Assembly (NCBI GenBank): GCA_014706295.1
Contig: JACSVZ010000007.1
Span: forward strand, 53,768,975-53,832,974
Direction: 5' to 3'
Source: Lycocorax pyrrhopterus obiensis
Taxonomy: Eukaryota > Chordata > Aves > Passeriformes > Paradisaeidae
Length of the DNA: 64,000 nt
The notes beneath the pieces were generated by a model that saw only the letters and a list, made by a program, of their open reading frames with translations, ran no database searches and was not told where the DNA came from. Below are positions 32,201-43,200 of the stretch, in pieces. Positions within the stretch are counted from its first letter, which is position 1. Each line of letters starts with the position of its first letter. Made by a program: the position numbers and the translations under genes.

Positions 32201-35067
32201 TAAGGTTTGAAGCCGAAGAACTATAAATGAAAATCCCAATCTTCTGTCTACAATAAATACTTCAGGACATTTCCTTGTTACTTGAGCACACTTGGAATTG
32301 ATTCATATTGACTAAGTCTGAAAAATAAGTGTTACCATCTGCTTTAAGGTCTCAAGTAATTCTGCACAGCAATTGTCCAGCTCTTCATTGTATTTTGGGG
32401 TTGGCTTTTCAGGTTCTGTGGCATTGTTATCACATGCTATCTCCAGTTTGTTGTCTTGAAATCTAAAATAGAAACATAAGGCAGTGTAAACAACTGCATA
32501 TAGGTTTACTTGAGCAGTGCAGATTTTAAATCCTTGTGGTCTGATCCTACAAAACGTCTCTCACAGGCCGTTCATGAGAATTCCTACATAAAAATAGCAT
32601 GAAGCATAGCTGGCCATGTGAGCAAATGGGGCTAGTACCATAATCTTCAGAGAAAAACAGAACTACGCTACCTTAGAACATGTGCTTGAAAAAATATTTG
32701 CAGGTGTTAAGACAACACTTTTTCCCTCTTTACCTTGCCCCTGTGCTGGAGGTTGTTCTCTCATAATGGACAAGGTATGCCCAGGCTTCAGCTGCTCCGC
32801 GGGATAATCTGGTGGCTCACCACAAACTCACCTTTGTGCACAATTTAAGCCAAGACATTTATCTGTGACACCAGAGCAGCCAATGTACAGACACCTGCCC
32901 CGTCTGGCAGACTTTCCCACGCCAGCTGTAAACTTAGACCAAGGAGAGAGAGCTGCTAGAGAGTACAAACAACATCTGGCACCATTACAGCAAAATATTC
33001 CTCAGCTTGTACCTGTCAGAACCCTGTCAGACAAACCCTCTTCAGCTGTCAGGACCCTGGAAAAGCTGCTCAAAGCCCTGTTAATTAAGGTTTTTCACTA
33101 CAGCATGAAAATAAAAGCTCTACCAAAGTGGGGTTTTTTCGGTTTTTTGGTGGGTTTTGTTTTGTTTTGGGTTTTTTTTTATGGTGGTTGTGGTGTGGTA
33201 TTTTTGTTCTTTGTTGGTTTTCTTTTAAATCATCACTGTTAAAACTTTTTTGTCTGCACAAATCAGTGATTCTTTCTTAAAATCTTCTGAACTTTTGACT
33301 TTGACTTTGGTAATACTCGCCTCACTGTAAAATGTGCGAGAGAATAAGGGAACTCACATGGGCTGAGGTTTATAGAACTAGATTTTAACTTGGTACATTA
33401 TATAAGGATTTTAAATACGTTATGTTTGACAACATAAAATAAACATTTCTCGTTTCTTGCAAATATCATTACTATATGAGACATTATTTGAATGTAAATA
33501 GTTTATGTAACCAAAGAATGCAACTGCTGAGTTTGATCTAAGAGCTAGCTTATCCACTGACATGTTATTTCCCGATCTCCAAAAAGAACTTTCTAGTGAA
33601 GAAAGCAGATTATTCTCTCAATAAAAGCAATCTTTATGCTATCTTTACTTGTATTAGCATACTTACTGCTCACTGATCCTCATGTTGACTATTTTGTTTG
33701 CCGTAGTAAATCCATTATCATTCAGTCTCTCCCATTTCATCATTAAATTATGCCAGTCTGCTGCATTATCTTTAATTTTTCTTGCACTGACAGATAAAAC
33801 AGGCCTTCTTGGAGTACTATCAGGAGGACTTTTTGCTGTATGAGAAAATAAAGATATTGAAGCCATTTAAAGCATACAGAAACAAATCAGTGTCCGGCAG
33901 CTATTTGTGTTAAGGACTTCCTTGCTTTACTGGTGAATATTGATTAAAGTAAAATGGAATTTATGTTAACTGTCTTTGATCATGAAATCTAATTCCTCAT
34001 CTATTGCTATTTACAAGAAAACTGTATTATTAAACAAATGCAAGCACATTCTGAGACGTGATGTTGCAGCATGGACAGCAGTGGCTTTGTAGTGCTGGCA
34101 GACCTAGCAGCCTTCTGACATCAAATGACAGATGCTTATGCAGTGTATGACAGAAAGAAATCATGGCAGCAATTACTGTGCATGCATGCAGTGCTCATGC
34201 CATGAATGTCAGAATTAATTCACAGCAACACGTGAGCTGTAAGAGTTCGGGGGAAGGGTGAGTCCCACTGAAGGCGGTGGGTGCTTTATTGCTGAGCATA
34301 AAGCCCTCGTTTCATGGTGTCTCTTTGGAGGCCAGACAGCCGTAGGAATCCGCTGCACATCCTCTGATCACACAAAGCAGGCCCTGCCCTGGCAGCCAAA
34401 GCAGGGATCAACGGCAAGCCAAATGCCCTGCCTGGATGTTTGCTGGCTTTTATTCACAGAGATGCCTGGAAAGAGTTCGTCACATAAAAAGATGTAAAGT
34501 CCACACAGAATCGTAGAACGGGTCAGGTTGGGAGGGACCACAGCGGGTCACTTGGTCCAACCTTCCTGCTGAAGCAGGGCCATCCCAGAGCACGTGGCAC
34601 AGGATTGCGTCCAGATGGTTTTCGGATATCTCCAGTGAAGGAGACTCCACAACCTCTCTGGCCAATCTGTTTCAAGGCTCGCTCACAGCACAGTAAAGTT
34701 CTTCCTCATGTTCAGGTGGAACTTCCTGTGCATCAGTTTCTGCCCGCTGTCTCTCGTCCTGTTGGTTGGCACCACCGAGAAGAGCCCGGCTCAATTCTCT
34801 TGACACCCACCCTTTAGATATTTATACAGAGGGATGTGGTAACAGACATAGGGAGACACAGGGGACCCCGCTCCAGCCGGGGCATGAACGAGGTGCTGGA
34901 CACGGTGCACACCAGGGCGTGACAGTGGCGGCCCGGCGGGCTGGCAGGGCACCACAGGCACATTAAACCTCGTTAGTTTGCTGAGAAAACGCCGGAACCC
35001 AGCCTCTGGCTGCTCCCCACCACCTCCATTTCACTCCCCCCAGGTCCCCCCCTCACTCACCCGCCAT
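29014..35067 (-). CDS. CINP: CDK2-interacting protein, five coding exons
   Basis: CINP binds CDK2/CDC7 replication kinases and ATRIP, and supports replication origin firing and the ATR checkpoint; newer work links it to ribosome biogenesis factors. Complement join 35067-35061, 33835-33667, 32462-32336, 30798-30669, 29216-29014: 636 bases, 211 aa (human 212). The most diagnostic block is PRRPVLSVSARKIKDNAADW followed by HNLMMKWERLND and GFTTANKI. The middle is charged and coiled-coil-like (TKIQLKMEKLTSTTK), then FFHTWP. The C-terminus has EMYKKELQLKQTI, LYQPYIE and LLETGHR. All junctions are GT-AG and the phases agree. Only seven coding bases lie in exon 1. Intact. Transcribed head-to-head with TECPR2. 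Confidence 0.96.
30669..30798 (-). CDS. CINP: CINP coding exon 4
   Basis: 130 bases, residues 102-144 plus one base; acceptor CATTTTCAG, donor CT|GTAAGT. Encodes TKIQLKMEKLTSTTKAICDL and the FFHTWPT motif. Confidence 0.94.
32336..32462 (-). CDS. CINP: CINP coding exon 3
   Basis: 127 bases, residues 59-101; acceptor CTATTTTAG, donor ATG|GTAACA. The variable acidic region leads into YNEELDNCCAELLETLKQM, a predicted helix. Confidence 0.92.
33667..33835 (-). CDS. CINP: CINP coding exon 2
   Basis: 169 bases, residues 3-58; acceptor TTCTCATACAG, donor CA|GTAAGT. It holds the strongly conserved VLSVSARKIKDNAADWHNL segment. Confidence 0.95.
34504..34836 (-). repeat. CR1 LINE fragment, 3' end, antisense, in CINP intron 1
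   Basis: The plus strand reads as reverse-complemented CR1: ACAGAATCGTAGAACGGGTC, GGTCCAACCTTCCTGCTGAA, CTCCACAACCTCTCTGGCCA, GTAAAGTTCTTCCTCATGTT, GTGCATCAGTTTCTGCC, AGATATTTATACAG. It is close in sequence and structure to the element at 14694 and shares distinctive bases with it, so it is probably the same subfamily. Only the 3' end of the LINE is present. Confidence 0.88.
35061..35067 (-). CDS. CINP: CINP coding exon 1 (Met-Ala plus one base)
   Basis: Minus strand ATGGCGG|GTGAGT: start codon in a GCC-rich context, two codons and one base before a strong donor. The G joins CA of exon 2 to give Ala, producing MAAKSPPDSTP.., in keeping with the start of other CINP proteins. Confidence 0.8.
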
Positions 35068-35200
35068 GGCGGCCCCACCGCCCCGCGGAAGTTCGCTCAC
35101 GTCCGGCCCCGCCTAGCCCGGCCCCCGAGCGGCGCAGGCACCGGGGCCGCCGCCGCTCCGCCGCCTCGGGGCCCGGCGACGCCGCTCCCTGCCGCCCTTC
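35068..35200. promoter_or_regulatory. bidirectional CpG promoter of CINP and TECPR2
   Basis: GC-rich, TATA-less sequence between the CINP start codon (minus) and the TECPR2 first-exon donor at 35227. An ETS-type CGGAAGT lies at 35086-35092 and a CRE-like TCACGTC at 35097-35103. The two genes start within about 160 bp of each other on opposite strands. Confidence 0.6.
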
Positions 35201-35227
35201 CTGAGCCGCCGCCCGCACTCCGGAGCG
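35130..35227 (+). other. TECPR2: TECPR2 non-coding first exon (5' boundary unknown)
   Basis: The donor GAGCG|GTGAGT at 35227/35228, in the CpG island, is the best splice donor upstream of the first coding exon and has no start codon feeding the TECPR2 frame. The 3' boundary is supported by the consensus; the 5' limit is a guess. Confidence 0.45.
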
Positions 35228-38200
35228 GTGAGTGCAGCCGCGTCCCCGCGGAGCCGGGGGGGACCCCTCAGGGCCGGCCCGGTCCCGCTCCCCTCCCTGG
35301 GCTCCGCAAGCGGGGCCTGCCGCGAGCGCCTGTTGCGGGCGGCGCTCCCGGGGCGCGGGCAGCGCTCGATGAGGGGGCTCGGGGCGTGCTCCGGCGGGGG
35401 CTCGGCGGCTGTTACCGCCCGCGGAGCGGCTGGAGGGGCTGCGTCGCCCTCCACTTGCCAGGGCTCTGGGTCTGGGCGGTAAATCCGGCATAAGCCGAGG
35501 TAAAGCCGGCGGGAAGGCGAGGCAGCCCCGCGGGTGTCCGGCCGGGAGCCACTGGCTCTGTCCTTCTCTGGCAGGGGCTGCAGCGAGAAGGCACCTGTTG
35601 GGAAGGAATGATTTGGAACATCTGAATATGTTTCAATAGAATATGTTCAGGAAATATATTTGAGGAAGGGAAGTTAAGACAAGGGGGAATGGCTTCAAAC
35701 TGAAAGAAGGGGAGATTTATGTTAGATATTAGGAATAAATTCTTCATTGTGAGAGTAGCGAGGTGCTGAAACAGGTTGCCCAGAGAAGCTATGGATACTC
35801 CATCCTTGAAAGTGTTCAAGGCGAGCTTGGATGGGGCTCAGAGCAGTCTGGTCTAGTGGAAGGTGCCCCTGCCCATGGCGCGAGGATTAGAACTACATGA
35901 TCTTTAGGGTCCCTTCCAACCCAAACCATTCCAGGATCTTGTGATGGTTTCGTAGGGTGTCACAAGCTGAGTCTTCCCATTCCTATACGGATGTGCAGTG
36001 ACTGTGCATTCTCCTTTTCTTACCCTTTCTTATGTCACACAGCCAAAAATGAAACATTTCATGAGTTGTGTAAAGCCAAGTGTGTGTTAATCAGGTAACC
36101 ATGACCTGTGTGCCAGCTGGTCATTTGCCTGTGTGCAGGACACATGAAAGCAGAGCTCCTTTGGCGAGGTGTACGTTTGTATTCTTTGCTCTGCTTGGAG
36201 CATTCTGCTGTGAAAAGCTCTGGAGATGTGACAGTGGGGTAGCTGGCTCTGGGGCTAAATGTGTGAGAAGTATTAGAAAAGAAAATCGCTTTCCTTTTTA
36301 GTTGGCAGGATCTAGCTGAGAACAGAGACTGTTGTGTGTAGCTGTGGTCACAGGGGAGTTTGTCTGTGCTCTGAAGAACTTACATGTAAGTTTTAATGTC
36401 AAAGATTAAAAAAAATGGAGCTGTTGTCCATCTTCTACAAACAGGACCCTTGGGCTTAGAGAAATGCAGTGACAGCTTTAGCTTCCTGCAGTCTATCTGT
36501 GGCATATCCTGGCACTGAACCTTTAACTACTGCCTGTCTGCTGAGCCACAGGATTATCTCTCACTTTAGTTGCCTCTGTTAGGCAGCACTGAGCCTTATT
36601 CCTGTTTCTAAGACCAGAAAACAAAAAAATTTTAAAAAGCTGCTGTTCAAAACATAGCCTTGAATGTAGTATTTAAGAACTTGTGAAGTCTAAGAGTTTA
36701 GAAGGAAGGACTCTGGTGATTGTTTTTGATGTGTTTTTCTCCACTTTATCTCTGCTGCAGGACAGCTGCTTAGCACAAGCTGATTTGCCCTATACGACTG
36801 TTATGTACTTCGGCATAACTGTGGCTGATGCAGACTGAACATATGCATCCAGTTCCAAAGTCTGCCTGAGAAAATAGATTATATCCACTGTTTGCCTTTG
36901 ATTAATGAGGTACGAAAAACAGATAACAATTAATCCTAAAGCTGTTAGAGACTACATGTGATACACAACTGTCATTAGAGGGATATTGGAGACTTTAGGC
37001 TCAAAAGCAGAGAATTGCGGTATTTGTGCAGATGTTTTGAATGTACAGGCCGCATGGGAGATCTTCTAGTCCCTTATACATTTGGTTAGTGTGGATAAAA
37101 TTACTTAATTAGTACTATTTTTAATAAAATTATGATTTTGAGCTTTCACTTATATGTTTTTGCACAAGCAGTACAAGCATTGTGTTAGTCTGTAAACCAC
37201 TCAAGATGAAACAAATTTGTATACACTGTAAAGAAATTATAGTTCATCGATAAATTTTTCCTTTTTTTTGATTGTACAGGGTGAATGGGTTATAGAGAAC
37301 AAAATCTTAATTTGTTTTATTGACTACTTTGCCATCAGAGATTGTATATAAATTTTACAAAGAGTGAGAACCCTAACCTAACAGCCGAGTTTTTAAATTT
37401 AACTTAGTATGTGACAAGAAATAATTCCTCCCATGGTTTTTTGTGGGTGGGAAGAAAAAATAATATAAAACTTTCCTTTTTTCTCTTTTTTTAAATTAAA
37501 TGTAAGCTTCCAAAATATGTATCAGGTTGCAGATAGGGTTATTGTGGAGGAAAGAGAAAAAGTCTTTTTCTGGATAATACAAATTTGCATATTTCCATAG
37601 CTGGTAATCAGTTACTATATTTTAATGGTTTAGTTGAGCTGGAAGAATAAGTGATGGAAACTAAGAAAGAGGATGAATTCTGAGGGCTTGGAAGGTCCTC
37701 TAGTAACTGAGGAGTGTGAGATGGTTCCAGCTCCGAGAGCAGCTTTGGATGCTGACATATGTAAATTGCAAGAGTCACAAAGGGGATGTAAAAACCAAAA
37801 TATGTGAAATTCATGAGGCAGTAGCTGGGTAGTGGTAGAAGTTGAGGTTAGACAGAGGAAGATTTGTACATACAAGACTCAGGACAAAGACTGGATTTTG
37901 TTTTATTAGAGAAAAGAAAAAAAGACCATTGACTAGTAAAATTACTAAAATGGCAAAACAGCACATTTAAAACAGCAAACAAGGCTTTAGCAGCAGATTC
38001 TTTTTATATTTAGTTGACTGTAGATAGAAAGTAGTAAATGCTGAAGGAAGGGGTGGGAGACTTAAAATATCGGATAGGAAATTGATGGTTTGTGAAAACA
38101 TTGTGAAAATGTCATGATGCACTGAGGTTATCCGTTAACTCAGTAAACATCTCTGAAAGGAACTCTTCATTCAAAAATAGTTTGGACACATGTATCAGCT

Positions 38201-40007
38201 GCTCTTTATGATATTTCATGAGATACATGTCATGAGAGGTTGTAAACATTGGAGGAGAGTGGAATTTCTAAGCTCTAGCAAGCAGTAAAATTTATCACAA
38301 TTAGGAACGTCTAACAACGAGTTCTAGTGTAGTTACTGACAGTTTTTGTAACAGATAAAATATAAGCCAAATAACCAGTCTTTATTCCTATGGTGTTGTC
38401 TATGACATGCATGGGCAGTGTCATGCAAACAGTCCCTTTGGATTTAGCGGAATTGTATATTGACAGCAAGTGTTGCAGGGCCCAAAGTGTGTGTGCTGAA
38501 TGCTCTAGCACAATAACTGAAGTAGTTGGAAAACTGAGATGCCAGAGCTTTTCACAGTAATGGAGATATTAAACTAGAGCAGCTCTTTTTTTTTTTTTTT
38601 TCTAATTTAGTTGATTCACATTGCAAGCAATGTATGAAGCTGCCAAACAAAAAACATTTTCCATCCTTAGAGAATTAAAAACTAGGCACAATAGGATATA
38701 TCACAAATTGCAGTAGGAGTACTTCACAGAATAATTGTGAGCATTTAGAAACATTTCTAACTTCCACTGGCAGATTTCTGGTTTTTTTTTCTCTAAGGCA
38801 GTTCTAACTCTGCTGAAGCTAAAGAAAATCTTCAGTGTTAAGATCTTAAACAACCACAGAAAACTTTCCTGTCTACAGAAATCCAAAATTCTTGTCTTGG
38901 AAAACTGCAAGTATTTTTGGTAGACTCTATACCATTCTGTTAATCAGACTTGCTCATGGCAAAGTAAAATTTAAGAAGTGAAAGCTTCTTTTCTTTTCCA
39001 TGTTTCAAAGTCACCCATGAGGAGAAGCAGCAGCTAGTGCTGCAAAATGTTGTTGACATGGTTGTAGTGATGAGAAAAATTACTGGGACTAATTAAATTT
39101 TTTGAATATTTTTACATTCCTCATGGTCAGCTTTTTCTGAAGGTGCCAGTATGTTGTTACTGTGTTGAGCACGGACTACATTGTTTTTCTTGGAGAAGGT
39201 AAACAGACTCTTTGTTTGTTATTCTTAGATATTGTCCCCTAAGTATATTTACAGTATTGCTCACAAGCATGAAATTTTTTTCTTATCCATAAAAGGAAAG
39301 CTCGACATATGGTACTATTTTCCTGTTTTCTCCTTATCTTTTTAAATTCATTTGCTACATGGGTACTTTCCTGTGTCTATCAAAATAGGGGTTCTTTCAT
39401 TTTTACTTTCCCCCTTTCTTCCTGCATTATTCTAATTTTTTGGTTGTTATTTGAATGTATAGCAGACGTAGCTCTAGCTGAACTGTTTCTCAACTGTGTT
39501 TTTTCTTGGGCTGTGGGGCATTAAGGAGTGGAGCACAAATGCTGGTTTGTTGCTTTGGTCTTACAGCATTGTCTGGCACAGTGAATATCCCATGCTCTTG
39601 GGCACTGGTTGGATTGAGGGTAGAAGTTGCAGAAAGGTGAAGTAATATGTCACATGGATTGTTCAGTGTCTGAGGCCTTATGGTTTTTTCACTAGGCAGA
39701 TGAGAAGAAATACTGCATTTGAACTCAACTTTGACAGGCTTGCAGCTGCAAGAAAAAGTGGTTATCCTATATTTAGTGGTTACCATACATCCTTATATGT
39801 TAGCTGAACCTAAGGAATACACTTTTTGGTAAAAAAAATTTCTTCTAAGAATAGGTTACATTCACTACAAGAGTTTAACCTGCTTTTTCTTTATGCAAAG
39901 CAAAAACTGAGAATTTTTTCTTCTTTTTTTGCTAAATTGTGGCTTTCTGTTAACCTTTAACTCTCTCCACACAAGTTAATGACATGTCTTTTGCTTTTGT
40001 CTTTCAG
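35228..40007. other. TECPR2 intron 1
   Basis: About 4.8 kb between the non-coding first exon and the exon with the start codon. Apart from the CR1 fragment near its start I see no gene or recognisable transposon; it is AT-rich with short T-runs (for example 38587-38602). Confidence 0.6.
35665..35946 (+). repeat. CR1 LINE fragment, 3' end, sense, in TECPR2 intron 1
   Basis: Reads in the CR1 sense direction: AGACAAGGGGGAATGGCTTC, GAGGTGCTGAAACAGGTTGC, CCAGAGAAGCTATGGATACT, GCCCCTGCCCATGGC, GGTCCCTTCCAACCCAAACC and a closing ATTCCAGGATCTTGTGATGG. It is about 440 bp downstream of the first-exon donor. Confidence 0.88.
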
Positions 40008-40015
40008 ATTTCCTT

Positions 40016-40072
40016 ATGTGGTCATGTAGATGTGTTTATTTCAGCCTTAAAATTGCTGATGCAAATCCTTGA
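40016..40072 (+). promoter_or_regulatory. upstream ORF ending next to the TECPR2 start codon
   Basis: Within the 5' UTR part of exon 2 an ATG at 40016 opens an 18-codon frame that ends with TGA at 40070-40072, one base before the main ATG at 40074. A second ATG in another frame at 40024 meets TAG at once. In the main frame an additional ATG at 40059 could start a protein five residues longer (MQILD-). Such uORFs can lower translation; whether they act here is not known. Confidence 0.5.
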
Positions 40073-40073
40073 T

Positions 40074-40292
40074 ATGGCATCTGTGGCTTCACCGGTTATA
40101 TTTAAGGAATTTTGTCCCTTGTATTATCTCCTCAATGCCATTCCTGCAAAGATCCAGAAGGGCTTTCGCTCTATTGTGGTTTACCTCACAGCTCTTGATA
40201 CCAATGGAGACTACATTGCTGTGGGGAGCAGCATTGGAATGCTTTATCTCTACTGCAGACATTTAAACCAGATGAAAAAATATAATTTTGAG
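40074..40292 (+). CDS. TECPR2: TECPR2 coding exon 1
   Basis: 219 coding bases, residues 1-73, in an exon that starts at 40008 (acceptor TCTTTCAG). Donor GAG|GTAAAT. Encodes FCPLYYLLNAIPAKIQKGFR and GDYIAVGSSIGMLYLYCRHL. Confidence 0.95.
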
Positions 40293-43200
40293 GTAAATAC
40301 TAACTTTTACTGTTGTCTCTTCCAGTGAAGCTAAGTTGCTCAGAATTGAGCTCTCCCGTTGGTGTCTCATTAACTTTGTGAGTTCTTTGTATGGTTTGTT
40401 TCAACAGGGGAGGTGTGAATCTATAACTTTTGTAAAGCTGTTGAGTTGTTTCGATGATCTGGTTGCTGTTGGTACAGCCTCAGGTCGGGTTGCAGTTTTT
40501 CAGCTTGTGTCTTCATTACCTGGAAGGAACAAACAGGTAAATCTTTGCATTTGGCTAAACTTCTGATGCCTTAGGTTTTAACTTTTATAATTTTTAAACT
40601 CTGTACTGCTTAGTGTGCAACTTTGAAGTTTCTTGTAGCCTGTTACTTTCTGCTCTCTCATGCTAGTTAGACATAACAAAGCCTCTCCGGACTGCTCTTC
40701 AAGGACACCTGGACCATCCTGAGCCCAAGGGGTGTAAACCAAGGAGTCTCTGAAGGGGGGGTAGCTAAGGGGAATTACATCATTTAACTGGGGTTTTAAT
40801 TAGAGAATTGACCCTGATATGCAAATGAACCAAACTTATAAAAGTGTGGAAAACTCGTGACCTGTGGTCCATCTTGGGGTCCATCTTGGCAATAGCCTCT
40901 GGCTCCCCAGGGTGTACCTTGAAGGCCCTTCAAATAAATACCTACTTTTGTTCCTTTACTCTGTCTAGTCTCTGTGTCTAGAGGCCTGATAAGGCATCAG
41001 TTCTGTGAGGTTTAGTATGGCTAGTCCTAGTAGAATGCTACTGTGATTCTCTGGAAGAGTGAAACCCAGCGAGTCTTGCCTGATGAAATAGCTGTGAATA
41101 TGTCTTAGGCTTCATATGTTAAGCTTATAAAGCAATAATATTAAAGCATGCTTTGCATTACAAAAGATGTATTTAATCAAATATGCTTCTGAGAGATTTC
41201 TCATGTGTAATAATTGGCTGATCTCTTGGGGGGGGGGGTTGGATTGTTATGGGGTTTTTGTGCTAAATAAACTTCAGAAGGACCTGTGCTTTTGTACTTG
41301 ATCTCCAGTCAAACCAGTGAGGAGTCACTGAATAGGCTTTGTGCATCCATTTCCTCTTCAGCTCATTCTTGTATTGCTTTGTTATTGTTTCACAGCTTCG
41401 CAGATTTGATGTTGCTGGCATCCACAAAAGTAGCATTACAGCTTTAGCTTGGAGTCCCAATGGAATGAAATTATTCTCTGGAGATGACAAAGGAAAGATT
41501 GTCTACTCTGCACTAGACCTAGACCAGGTGAGCGTCTGTTATAGGGACCTTGATTCACATTTGCACTTCCTGAAAGAATGCTTGTGTGTTTAAATTTTTA
41601 GCAGTTACTTAATTGCTCAGTGGTGTTTAGCTGGATGGCTTTATTGGTATGTGTACACTTGGCCAAGTGTGTGCACACCCGGCAAGGCAACCATTGGATA
41701 TCCTTCACAACTGCCTTACCTTTTTTAAAAAGTAATACATTTTAAAAGAAGTAGTGATCCTTCTCGTTTTTCATGAACTAACTATCAAATCTTTCTCCAG
41801 ATTTCAGCCAGTACTTTCACTTTTGTTTGGAAGGGGTACTTTTGACTGATGTGGTTCTATTGATGAAGTACTTCTCCCAGAATTGTTCAGCAGCTCAGTC
41901 AAGAGTGTAGAATGAAAGTAACATTTGGTTGTTGCTGACTCACTAGCATGTTATTAGTAAATGGAATTTTTCTTACATCTTGTTACTTAATACAGACCTG
42001 AGATGTCAACAAAATGAATGCTAACTTGAATTTCTATATGGAAGAAAAGTTTAAACAACATCTGTCCTGATTTATCTGTGACTGGCCCTCAATTTGGTTT
42101 GACAGAAATCACCAGAAGTAGTGATTGTCTCAGTGTGTGTATGACCTGGCAGTGGGGAAGAAGGAAGAAAATGTGTTCCAAAGTTTCTGTTGATTTCAAG
42201 AGAAATGTGTTTGCTAATATTCTAAGAGAAACTACATTTCATAGTGTGTCACACACAATCTAACTCCCCTCTTGCCTATGTAAATTAAGTCAATATTCAT
42301 TAAGTGAATTTCATGCAACAGGAGTTCAAAAGCTTTTTGTTTGTTTATTTGTTTTCTCTTGGGCTTATAAATTTCTTTGAAGTGTTAGTTACTACCCTGT
42401 ATTTTTAGGAGGGTTTGACTCTTGTGAATTGTTTGTATCTTTGAAAGGGTCTTTGCAACTCCAGCCTTGTATTGGAAGAGCCATCTTCGATTGTCCAGTT
42501 GGATTACAACCAGAAGGTGCTGCTTGTCTCTACTTTACAGCGGACTCTGCTTTTTTACACAGAAGAGAAATCCGTCAACCAAGTTGGAACGCAGCCCAGA
42601 AAAAAGTAACCCTCATAAAATCCTGATGCAGGCTCATCTATTAATTCTAGCATTTCAAAGTGAATTACAGACAGAGTGATCTAGGCAGTGAAATTAATAC
42701 AACACAGCAGTCTGCTCATAAAAAGCTAGTTACAGTAGCTATGGGTGATCAAACATGAAATGACAATTACACCTATTTAGAAAGTATGTGGTTGCAGGTA
42801 TGTCACAGTCATATTTTCAAGGCACTATTAGGCAAAAATATTTAAGATATTTTCTCATTGTTCAAACTGAAATCACTGCCAAACTTCCTCTGCAGTCCCG
42901 CTCTGTTTACTGTGACTTGGAGTGAGCAAGCATTGTAATCAAGTCTGTCTAACGGGTGATGTAATATTTGATGCAAAAAGCAAGTCAGCATCCCCATTTT
43001 TCTTATACACTGAAGTGAGTTAATAGGGAGAATGTATAGTAAGCACTTAAATTTGAGTTGAAGACTAGGAACCTCTTGTGTGGCATTGACATCTTCTCTT
43101 ATGTAATCTCTCTCGGGTGAGGAAGGGGGAACCCGGTCACAGAGCAGCATGACTGACTCTATCTCTAAGCAGAGGAAATTTACACTTGAGAGAGGGTTTA

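Larger units (their letters stand above)
29217..33666. other. CINP introns 2-4
   Basis: Introns 29217-30668, 30799-32335 and 32463-33666. A G/T-rich stretch at about 33127-33230 (homopolymer T and G runs on plus) is low complexity. No other gene or repeat is recognised. Confidence 0.6.

Noticed and set aside
33127..33230. G/T-rich stretch that might suggest a G-quadruplex
   Set aside because: The G-runs are short and separated by long T-runs, so it reads as low-complexity sequence in a CINP intron.
34978..35493. 171-codon open frame on the plus strand, with 144- and 113-codon frames opposite
   Set aside because: All lie in the CINP/TECPR2 CpG island, overlap one another on both strands, and have Arg/Pro/Ala-rich composition without homology.
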